This document shows, piece by piece, positions 12,790 through 22,648 of a stretch of DNA of 64,000 nucleotides. The stretch is from Trichoderma breve (Eukaryota; Ascomycota; Sordariomycetes; Hypocreales; Hypocreaceae), in assembly GCF_028502605.1 (NCBI RefSeq), contig NW_026611593.1:2728001-2792000 (forward strand), written 5' to 3'. Under the pieces are notes generated by a model, which saw only the letters and a program-made list of their open reading frames with translations, had not been told where the DNA came from and made no database searches. Numbering within the stretch: position 1 is the stretch's first letter; each line of letters begins with the position of its first letter. Made by a program: the position numbers and the translations under genes.

Positions 12790-13549
12790 ATATTTACTGT
12801 CCGTAGTAGGGATAGGCCCCGGCTTAGGTAGGTATTAGACGTACTAGGCTAGCTACTTTAAGGTATTATAGGAGCCGGTAGGGTTTATCTTTAATTACGT
12901 GTTCTTATCCTAAAGAAGCGTGCGTATATATATATATATAAAACCTCTTTACTGTCTTTCCGTTTCCTAGTTTTTATCTAGTAATTTAGATTTTTATTAT
13001 TAATTTCTCCATTACCTTATAACGTTAGCGTTACTTTAGCTTAATTATTAAAATTAAAGCTGCTTTTTTTATAAAGCTTATTTATTTTTATATATATTTA
13101 ATTTAGGGTTATATTTAATATTACTTTATTTTATAACCTAAGGGTAGAGTTTATTAAACTTACTGTCCTTAGTTAACTTAATAAAGTTAAGAAAGTTTTT
13201 GCCTTTAATATATATAATAGTTTATAAAGGTTTAGAAGCTAAGTAAAACTTTATATATTATTATATATATTAGTAATAGAAAATATAGTTAGGGTATTTT
13301 TCCCTTCTGTATTTATAATAATTTTTTATTCCTAAGTAGTTAAACTATATATAGTAAGCTATAAAGTTTTTATACCCGGTTTTTACTATAAAAAGTTTAT
13401 ATAGCTCTTTATATAATAATCTTAATTCTTTAGGGTATTTTCGGTATGCTTTAAGTTAATAGCTGCAGTAGCTGTCTAGTGTATTCTTATACTACTATAA
13501 TTAAAAAGCTTTTACTTAGGCTTTTTTTATTACTTTTTTAATATATATA

Positions 13550-13940
13550 AAGGTAGGTAGTTCTTTAACATCCTTTTCTTATTTAATTCTAAGTTTTACT
13601 AATTTATTTACCTTTTTATTCCCCTTTAACTTTATATATCCTAGGGATTATATAAGTGTAATTTATTACTAGTTTATAAGTTATTAGAATATTAAGTAGT
13701 TGCTTTATAGTAAGTTAGGTAGTATACTATATAGCCTTATAAAGACGGATGTATTATTAATATATACGTAAATCTTACCTTTTGCCGTTTTAATTAGCTT
13801 ACTTTATTTATATACTAGGGCAGCTTTAAGTACTTAAAGTACTCCTTAGATTTTACTATTAACTACTTCTACTTAATAAAGCCTTCTATACCCTTCTTCT
13901 ACTATCCGGCTATTCCGGCGTATTATATAGCTATATTTAA
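13550..13940 (-). pseudogene. Inner LINE RNase H domain remnant
   Basis: Readable sense-strand blocks, in order: ALVYK, then KGKIYVYINNTSVFIRLYSI, then SLGYIKLKGNKKVNKLVKLR. The second block matches the VxxDNxxxxxxL strand of LINE RNase H domains with the acidic residue changed D>N. The third matches the W(V/I)PGHxGIxGNExADxLAK block, with W>stop or S and H>Y type changes. The domain lies C-terminal of the RT in the same ORF. Its job in a working element would be removal of the RNA strand during cDNA synthesis. The catalytic residues are lost, so it is inactive as read. Confidence 0.75.
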
Positions 13941-14089
13941 TATTATTTTTAATTTTAAATCTGTTTAAATATACTATTATATCTTTAGGGGGTAGGTACT
14001 TAAGTTATCTATTAAAGGATTCTATTACCCCTTCTTTACTAAATACTATAATAAGTTCCGTATAACTTCTTAGCAGTAGCTTAATTAAT

Positions 14090-15750
14090 ATTATCTTAAG
14101 TATACTTTTATATAGTTACTATAGTCTTATATACTAGTCTAGTTAATAAAGACTAGGCGTTTCCTAGAGTTTTTTTATAAAAAGGTATCCTAGGTTTAGT
14201 TATCTTAGCTTAACTACTATTAATAACCTGGTGTTTTTTATAAGTATTTCTGCTAGCAGGATCTTAGCTTTTTTATAAAGGATAAAGGTAGGGGTTGTTT
14301 TTTATACTAAAAGGGCTACTTTTATTATACTCTAGACTATTTAATTAAGTATTTTTATTATAGTTCCGTAGTCTATTTTAGCAGATTTTTTTCTGTTTTA
14401 TACAGGTTTTCTTTTTCCTAGGTACTAGATCTTAGCTTTATATAGGAGAGAGGGTAATACCCCTGCTATAACAGTAGTCCGGGCTGCCTTAAGGTTCAGT
14501 CCTCTCTTTATATTATAAAGATTATATAGGTAGCCGGCCGTCTGTGCTGCTGCAGTTTACCTTTTTTATATATATATATTAAACCGTAGTTTCTTATTTA
14601 ACTAGACTCCCAGCTATTTTATAGCTTTTCCTAGTACTTTAGCTTTACTATTATAAAATACTAGTAGAACTATCTACGTAGTGTTCTTATTCTTTAAAAA
14701 GCTTATAGTCTTTGTCTTCCTTAGATTAAACGTAATTGTATATTATAACCCTGTTATAATTAAGTTACTAACTACTTACGTAGCTGCAGATATTATTTCC
14801 TTAAGAGTTAGGCCTATAAATAAAAGCCTAATATTGTCTATATATTTATACCTATAGGTTAGTTATCCAGCTTTTAATAAAGGTTTAATATATAGTAAAA
14901 ATAAAATTAATAAGATAGGTAAGCCTTATAGTAGCCCGTATTTAAGGGGTTATACGTCTAATATATATTTGTCTAGCGTAATATAGGCTATGCGGTCTAT
15001 TATAAAGGAGGCCGTTTATTTAATAATATTATTAGGCTAGCCTTACTACGTTAGCTATACTATTAATCTATTTTTAAGAACTATATTAAAGGCTCCTTAG
15101 ATATTTATAGTAATTAGTATTACTACTAGGTTTCTAGCTAGTGCTTACTTTATATTATATATAAGGGCGTTAATAATATTAATAGTTAATTATTTTAGTA
15201 ATACACTTGCTTAGTCTAGGTAGAGGACTCCTTTTAAAACCGTAATAAATATTATTCTCCTAGTAATAAGTTTTTCCAGTCTTTTTAATAGGTAGAATAG
15301 TAGTAAGATTAATCTCTAGGACCTTATGTTTATAAGATCTCTTTTTCCCAGTTTTAGAATTATAATTATCTTAGCAATCTTAAAGGCCGCTAGGTAATAT
15401 CCCTTGTCTAGGTATACTTAATACAGTCTCTAAATATACCCGCCTAGTATTAGCTATATTAGTTGTAGTGTTTTTATAGTAATGCTATTTCTACCTAGTG
15501 TAGTATTACCTACTTTATATATATAGTTAGTTACTTCTTTTATAGTAACCGAGTAGTCTCTAGTAAGTTTTTACTTTTATAGTATCTTACGGTTATAGTC
15601 CATAGGGATATTATCTAAGTCATTTATTTTTTCTAAGTATGCTTTCTATATTACGTAAGCCTTATCTTTAGTAGTATAGTAGATCCTATTTTTAATTTAC
15701 AGCGGTGGATATACTAGCTTATGCTTAGGTTTATACTAGTCTAGCTTTTA
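14090..15750 (-). pseudogene. Inner LINE reverse transcriptase domain remnant
   Basis: On the minus strand the segment around 14,860-14,945 reads GLP, then ILFLLYIKPLLKAG, then YRYKYIDNI. This corresponds to the GLPQGSxxSPxLFxLY and YADD core of LINE reverse transcriptases, with YADD changed to YIDN (14,833-14,844) and Gln/Trp codons turned to stops. Further C-terminal, around 14,440-14,490, AARTTVIAGVLPSLLYKAKI matches the thumb/connection segment before the RNase H in fungal LINEs. The same reading exists in the outer LINE (18,600-19,300) in more degraded form. The protein would prime from nicked target DNA. It is not functional here. Confidence 0.88.
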
Positions 15751-16149
15751 GAATACGTTTGTTAGTTTCTATATCTCCTCCGTTAGTGTTTAAAAGTGTT
15801 GCCTTACTACTGCCTTAACTACTTTATGTAATCTTAGCCTAGCTTATTAAGCTTTACAACTGTATTATATAAGCAGTTCTATTTACGCTGCCTGGAGTTT
15901 TTTATATAATTTACTATATTTTTTATTTTACTATAGTTTAACTTAGTACTTACTGCCTCTTTAATATTTAGCTGCTTTAATACTATTTTTAATTATATCC
16001 TTAATTTATTATACTAAGGTATCTATATCTTTTATAATATATAACTTACGTTAGAAGTATATATATAACTACGTTAGTAGTTTTAGTAAAGTACTTTTTT
16101 TTTATTTATTAGTAATTATGTATTTATTTTTACTAAATTACTTTAGTAA

Positions 16150-16745
16150 TTTTAGTATTACTTTTACTAATATAGTAAAGTAATTGCTTTTAGTAATTAA
16201 ATAATCTTTAATTATAGCTGTAGCTTTAGGTATATTAGTAAATATTAAGTCTAAGATGTTCCCGGCTTAGTATATTAGGGTATTTTATTTATTAAGTAGG
16301 CGAAGTCTGTTTTCCTTAGCTTACTTAAATAGTTGTAGTTTTTATAAGTTTTATAGTTTACTTATTTACCAGCTGTAGCTAGTAGTATTAAAATCTTCTT
16401 TAATAATTATTTATTTAGTAGGCGTTTACTATTAGATTTATAGTATTAGTCCCTGCTTTCTAGGTACCTAGTATATATTAACTATGTCTACTGTATTATT
16501 TATCCTAATTTTAAGTATATCTTTATTATTAAAGAGGTCTATTTAATAATATAATTATCTTTTCTAAACGTATATTAACACCCTTAGTCTATTATCTTAG
16601 CCTATTTATAACTATATTAGTAAGTAGGTAGTATATCCTAGCTAGTAGACTATTATACTTTTACTTTCTTTAGTAAAAGTATATAATTTTTATATAAGTA
16701 TAATATTATAGTTATATATATTAATTAATTATAATATTATGTAAT
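16150..16745 (-). pseudogene. Inner LINE apurinic/apyrimidinic-type endonuclease domain remnant
   Basis: Sense-strand blocks, in order: NIILIQKLYTF (metal-binding Q/E strand), RLRVLIYV (usual RxRVxxYV), VDIVNIY (usual xxIxNVYRPP), EDFNTTSYSW at about 16,370-16,400 (the GDFNxxxxxW catalytic block), and GNILDLIFTN at 16,234-16,263 followed by ITKSNY, where SDH would be expected. These are the successive blocks of LINE endonucleases that nick the target. The D-to-N change in the final SDH and several stops show loss of function. It lies between ORF1 and RT, as in other APE-type LINEs. Confidence 0.85.
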
Positions 16746-17049
16746 AATATTTATTATATCTCCTAACGTTTACCTAAAGAAGCTTAATAATCTTTAATTT
16801 CTTAAAGATTATTAAATAGAGTTATTATAATTTATTTTCTTTTAGGAGTAGGGGGGGGGCTGCTTTAATTAGTAGGGGGAGATTAAGCTAGGGGATCTAT
16901 AGATAAAGGGGGATAAGGTAGGAGGAGGAAAGGTAACTTTTCTTCTTTTTTTTTTTATATTTCCCTATCTTTTAAATCTATTACTATATACTCCTTTATT
17001 TATTTTATTTATTTTTCCCTATGTAGTATTAAAGTAGGAGTATTACTTT

Positions 17050-18420
17050 AGAGAAGTATTTTAGTAAAAGTATAAATTATTTTATCTAAGGCTAGTTTTA
17101 TTATATTTAAGGTAGGGTTTAAGTATTTTAGCTTATAAAGCTTTAGATCTACTATCCTAACTCCTTTTTATTTTTTTCTAGTTAATTACCTTAATTACTT
17201 ATTAACTTTTTTAAGTTTAGCTAGGTATTTACTATTTAAGGACTTATATAGTCTTAGGTAGTTTATATATTACTTATATTAGTATACTTTAGTATATATA
17301 ACCTTATTATATTTATTATAGTATTACTTTTATATATATTTATATATATTATAGTAGTCCTAATAGATTTTATATTATTTTAGTACTAAATCTTTTACTA
17401 AAAGTAATATTAATATAAAGGTATTAAATAGTTTTTAAAACCTTTTTATTAACTATAGGAAAAAGATAAGGAGGCTGTAGTAGGGGTTACTATCCTTTTC
17501 CCTACTTTTTCTTATTAAGTATATATTAATTAGTTCTAGTAGTATTTAAGTATAAGCTTTATTCTTAACTACTTAAATAATATCTTTAATTTTATTCTTT
17601 TAATAAAAGATAGAATGCCTTACGTTATAAACTATATAGGTATACTATATAATGGGTGCTTCTAGGTTTATAGCCCCTAGCGCTTTAATAAGCTTATTTT
17701 ATTTTTTAAGTACCTTTTGTTAAATATCTTTATTAGCTGGTCGAATAGCCTATTTTAACTTAATTAGGACTGCTGTTAGTATATTAGTAAGTATAATACT
17801 AAGTATTTCCGTAATATAAGTGCGGAGGTTATAATTGTTTACTTTCTCTTTACTATTAGCTGGGAAGTGGATAAAGATTTATTTATCTTTAGTAGCTTTA
17901 TTTTTTTACTTACCCTGCTTAGGCTTCTTGGTTATGTAGGGGTTATTAGCCCTATTGCTATTTAATGCTACTGCCTATTTTTTAAGTAATCTAGTTTTTA
18001 CTACTTATATATAGGTTTTATTATTTTTACTTAGTTTTTTATTTCCTAGGTTATTATATTAGTAGCTGGTAAAGTAATTAATAAAGTTTTTTATAAGGTT
18101 TAGTTTATACCTGCTTATAAATAGGTTAATAGTTTTATTAAAGCTTTTGTAAAAGGCTTTAAATATTTATTTTTTAGCTTAGAGTTTTTTTTATATATTA
18201 TTAATAATATCCCCGGCAGCTGCTAATATAATAGCCGCCTAAGTAAAAGGGTCTAAGATATTTTAAATAAGCTTCTCTTAAGCAGCCTAGGGACCTTCTC
18301 TACCCCTAGCATTAGTTTTACCTTTTTATTATAGCGCTAGCAATAAAATTACATCTTCACTAGCTTTTTTAATATTTAATAAAATAATAAAGTAAGTTAT
18401 TTTTGGAGTTATAACTTTTT
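17050..18420 (-). pseudogene. Inner LINE ORF1 (gag-like) remnant
   Basis: Sense-strand segments such as FIHFPANSKEKV, LRTYITEILSII, ALGAINLEAPIIQYTYIVYN and IIQVVKNKAYTQI resemble the RNA-binding ORF1 protein of fungal LINEs, where a charged N-terminal half is followed by a central RNA-binding part. A run of Tyr residues near 17,060-17,160 could be a CCHC zinc knuckle after C>Y changes, but that is only a guess. No start codon is defined with confidence. The low-complexity C/A-rich tract at 16,850-16,970 separates it from the endonuclease. Confidence 0.6.
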
Positions 18421-18571
18421 TTAAGATCCTACCTTATCTACCTCTTCCTCCTTATATAGCTAATATAGCCTTAAGGGTAGAATATTATTTACAGTATATA
18501 TTAGGGTTTTTACTATATTTTACACTTATTCTTTAATAAAAGGTATGAAAAAGTTAAATAAAAGGAGAAGG

Positions 18572-18589
18572 TTAAATAAATATACTTTA
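18572..18589. repeat. Target-site duplication of the inner LINE, right copy
   Basis: TTAAATAAATATACTTTA, identical to 12,752-12,769. Confidence 0.93.
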
Positions 18590-20780
18590 AATATATAACC
18601 CCTTAAGTATAGGTTATTATAAAATTTACTTATTTTACTAATTATATTTTTATTATATATTAAACCTTTAATAAAAATTAAATAATTAATCTATAGGTAT
18701 AAATATATAAATAATATTAAGCTTTTACTTATAGACTTAACTTTTAAAAAAATAATAACTATAGTTATATAAATAGTTAATAATTTAATTATAACTAGGT
18801 TATAATATATAATTATATTTAATTTAAAGAAAATAAAAATTATAAACTTTTTAAAAAATAAAAATATTATATAAATAATTCTACTAGTATTTTATAATAC
18901 TAAAGCTAAAGTACTAAGGAAAGCTATAAAATAACTAAAGGTTTAGTTAAATAAAAAATTATAGTTTAATATATATATATAAAAAAAGTAAATTATAGTA
19001 ATATAAATAACCAGCTACTTATATAATTTTTATAATATAAAAAAAAAACTAAACCTTAAGGCAGCTTAAACTATAGTTATAATAGGGGTATTACCCTCCC
19101 TCCTATATAATATTAAAATCTAATACCTAGGAAAAAAAAAACTTATATAAGATAGAAAAAAATTTATTAAAATAGGCTATAAAATTATAATAAAAATATT
19201 AAACTAAATAGTCTAAAGTATTATAAAAGCAGCCTTTTTAATATAAAAAATAACCTTTACCTTTATCTTTTATAAAAAAGCTAAGATCCTACCGGCAGAA
19301 ATATTAATTAAAAATACTAAGCTATTAATAATAGTTAAACTAAAATAACTAAACTTAGAATACCCCTTTATAAAAAGACTTTAAAAAATACTTAGTTTTT
19401 ATTATTTAGATTAATATATAAGATTATAGCAGCTATATAAGAGTATACCTAAGATAATATTAATTAAACTACTGCTAAAAAGTTATATAAAACCTTTTAT
19501 TATATTTAGTAAAAAAAAAGTAACTAAAACCTTTAATAATTAGCTTAAGTATTTACTTTTTAAAGATATAATAGTATATTTAGATAAATCTAAGATTAAA
19601 AATAATATTAAATATAGCTATATAGTATATTAAAATAGTTAAATAGTAAAAAAAAAATATAAAAGGCTTTATTAAGTAAAAGTAGTTAATAAAATTTAAA
19701 AAGTATTTTAAATATTTAAAGCTACTTTAGTATATAAATAAAGTAAGCTAGTTAATATAATAAAAAGTAAGATTTATATATATATTAATAATATATTTAT
19801 TTTAATAAAGTTATATAATATATTACTTAACTTACTATAAAGTAACTACTTAATATTTTAATAATTTATAAATTAATAATAAGTTATACTTATATAATTT
19901 TTAGGATATATAAAGTTAAAGAAAAATAAAAAAATAAATAAATTAGTAAAATTTAAAATAAAATAGAAAAAGGATATTAAAGAACTACCTACTTTTATAT
20001 ATATTAAAAAAATAATAAAAAAAGCTTATTTAAAGGCTTTTTAGTTATAATAATATAAAAATATATTAGATAGTTATTATAGCTATTAACTTAAAGTATA
20101 TTAAAAATACCTTAAAGAATTAAGATTATTATATAAAAAGCTATATAAACTTTTTATAGTAAAAACTAAGTATAAAAACTTTATAGTTTATTATATATAG
20201 TTTAATTATATAAGTATAAAAAATTATTATAAATATAAAAGAGAAAAATACCTTAATTATATTTTCTATTATTAATATATATAATAGTATATTAAATTTT
20301 AATTAACGCTAGAACTTATATAAATTATTATATATATTAAAGGTAAAAACTTTTTTAACTTTATTAAGTTAGTTAAGGATAATAAATTTAAAAATTTTTA
20401 CTTTTAAATTATAAAATAAAGTAATATTAAAATAACCTTAAATTAAATATAAATAAAATAATTAAGCTTTATAAAAAAAGTAGCTTTAGTTTTAATAATT
20501 AAGCTATAGTAATATTAATATTATAAAGTAATGGAGAAATTAATAATAAAAATCTAAATTATTAAATAAAGACTGGGAAATAGAAAAATAGTAAAGAGGT
20601 CTTATATATATATATATATATATATGCTTTTTTAAGATAAGAATATATAATTAAAGATAAACCCTACTGGCTTCCGTAGTACTTTAAAGTAGCTAGCCTA
20701 ATATATTTAATACCTACCTAGGCCAGGGCCTATCTTTATTATAGATAGTAAATATAATTATTATTATTATTATTATTATT
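18590..20780 (+). mobile_element. Outer LINE (plus strand), 3' half: RT core, RNase H and tail
   Basis: It continues the outer LINE after the inner insertion: AACCCCTTAAGTATAGG, then the RT core (YADD position near 18,695-18,710 reading Y-I-N-N), the thumb segment at about 19,050-19,110, RNase H (about 19,650-19,990) and a 3' UTR matching 12,790-13,050 in reverse complement. It ends with about eight TTA/ATT units at 20,757-20,780. Joined length with 9,176-12,769 is 5,785 bp against 5,802 bp for the inner element. It is heavily RIP-like, with stops in all frames. Confidence 0.9.
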
Positions 20781-20793
20781 ATTCTATTAAAAT
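20781..20793. repeat. Target-site duplication of the outer LINE, right copy
   Basis: ATTCTATTAAAAT, identical to 9,163-9,175. Confidence 0.92.
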
Positions 20794-20807
20794 AAATAAT
20801 TAGTAAG

Positions 20808-20940
20808 AAATAAAATAGTAAATAATAAAATAATAATATAATAGTAAAATAGTAAATAATAAAATAATAATATAATAATAAAATAGTAAATAGTAAAATA
20901 ATAATATAATAATAAAATAATACATAATAAAATAAATAAC
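20808..20940. repeat. 34-bp tandem repeats in the last hAT1 transposase intron
   Basis: About 3.5 units built on AAAATAGTAAATAATAAAAT. The tract lies between a GTAAGT donor (complement of ACTTAC at 20,939-20,944) and the LINE at the intron end. The equivalent intron of hAT2 holds the very long AAAT array at 32,709-33,010. Confidence 0.75.
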
Positions 20941-22194
20941 TTACATCTTCTAATATAGGATTTTCTTTTAAATATAAAGATATTTCATCATCAACACTAG
21001 TATTAGTGCCTAAATAAAATTCTTTATCAAAATCAGATAAATCATTATTATCAGTATTTTCAATAACCCTATTATAATTATAATCGTCAGCTAATTCATT
21101 AAAAGATAAATTAGCTATATTAATATTATTAATTATATTAAAGCCATTAACTTCATCCAGTAATCTAGGATAATAATATTAGTTAAATAATAAATAATAA
21201 ATAATAAAAATAAATAATATACTTATTATATTCTATGTTTAATAAATATAAAATAGAATTATTAATATTAGGGAAAAAGTATAATAAGCCTTTATTTTTA
21301 AAATAAATATTTTTAAATTAAGGATCTAAAAATAAACTATAAAAAAACAGCTTATAATAAATTAAACTAAAAGCAGTTATCTTCCTAGGAAAATACTTTT
21401 CTAATTTACTAAGGCCAGATTTAATAGCTTTTGCATAAATCTAATAATAAGCAGCCTAATAAAAATAAGTAAATAATAAATAATAAATAATAAATAAATA
21501 AATAACTTACTAATTTATTATTATAACGCTTTTTAGTATATTTTAAATATAACAATTCTAGCTTATTATTTATTTTATAAATATATAATAAAGCTATAGG
21601 AATTGTAATATAAAACTGGCCTTGTAACTTAACAGAAGGCTTTAAAAAAATAAGAAATATAGTTCTTAATTCTTCTAAAGCTTCCCATTCAAAATCAGAA
21701 AAATATAACTATAATAAATTAGTTATATATTAAATGAAATAATAAAATTATAATAATAAATAAAATAATAAAATAATAAAAATAACTAAAATAATAAAAA
21801 CATACCCTTTTGAATTCTTTATTAATTGTATTATTATAATAATATAATAAACCTTCTTTTAAGCTAATAGAAATATTAAGCATATGAAATATTAAATTCC
21901 ATCGAGTTACATTATTTATTAAAACTAGTTATAAAAAATAAATAATAAATAATAAATAATTACCTAAAGGAATTTTTTCCTTATTATAAAAAGCAGGAAT
22001 TTTTTTATCTCTTTTAGCTTTTAATATCCCTTTACTTAATAAGTTACTAAGCTCTTAGGTATATTTAACTAATAAAATAATTCGCTGTAATCGATAAATT
22101 AAATCTATAAAATAAATTAATGAATAATATAATTATAATTATAATTATAATTATAAATAAAAAAATTTACTATTAAAAGATTTATTATTTTCCT

Positions 22195-22250
22195 CTTTCT
22201 CTTCTTCTTCTTTTTCTTCTTCTTCTTTTTCTTCTTCTTCTTCTTTATTA
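22195..22250 (-). repeat. Poly-glutamate (GAA/GAG)n tract in a hAT1 exon
   Basis: Sense strand reads a run of Glu with scattered Lys/Arg at the exon end next to the 22,170 donor. hAT3 keeps a shorter version at 29,690-29,725. In hAT2 the spot is an ATT run (about 34,320-34,347), so the tract length varies between copies. Confidence 0.8.
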
Positions 22251-22640
22251 TAATTATATAAGTTATTATTTATATAATTAAATAAAGATAAATTAGAAGA
22301 AATAGAAAATATATAATCTTTTAATATATCTTAGGCTATTAAATTAATAATATACGCTATATATTTAATATTATTTATAAAGTCTTTATTATCAGCTTTT
22401 TTATAAACTTCTTTAAAAGATTTTATAAATATATTATTATTATAAGCATTATCCTATATAATACTAAAATATATAAATTAGCTTTTAATAATAATAAAAT
22501 AATAATTATAATTATAATAATAAAATAATAATAATAATAATTATAATAATGAAATAATAATAATAATAATAAAATAATAAATACCTAAATAGATTATTTA
22601 AACCTAGTAAATAAGGAAAAGGTTCTGAAGCCTTTTTAAA

Positions 22641-22648
22641 TTACTAAA
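22641..22648. repeat. MULE1 target-site duplication, left copy
   Basis: TTACTAAA, repeated at 25,543-25,550. The uninterrupted site is seen in hAT3 near 29,310-29,330 (AAATTACTAAAATATATATA on the complementary strand). Confidence 0.88.

Larger units (their letters stand above)
12770..18571 (-). mobile_element. Inner LINE (minus strand), full-length APE/RNase H type non-LTR retrotransposon
   Basis: It lies exactly between 18-bp duplications and is 5,802 bp long. In sense direction (right to left): 5' leader from 18,571, ORF1/gag-like, poly-A/C-rich tract near 16,850-16,960, endonuclease, reverse transcriptase, RNase H, 3' UTR, and a (TTA)n tail at 12,770-12,789. The domain order APE-RT-RNase H is that of fungal Tad-type and I-type LINEs, and the trinucleotide tail replaces poly(A). 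It keeps many CG, CA and TG dinucleotides that are TA in the outer copy, so it is younger. Stops interrupt all ORFs. The intact element presumably copied by target-primed reverse transcription. Confidence 0.93.

Noticed and set aside
16850..16970. G-rich run near 16,852 as a G-quadruplex or promoter
   Set aside because: It equals the C-rich/poly-A tract between ORF1 and endonuclease in both LINE copies, so it is part of the element; no evidence for a regulatory role.
17060..17160. CCHC zinc knuckles in LINE ORF1
   Set aside because: Only Tyr-for-Cys guesses support it; too uncertain to list as a feature.
12770..18571. The LINE pair as a single palindromic element with long inverted repeats
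   Set aside because: The 18-bp TSD and collinear rejoining of the outer LINE show two separate insertions.
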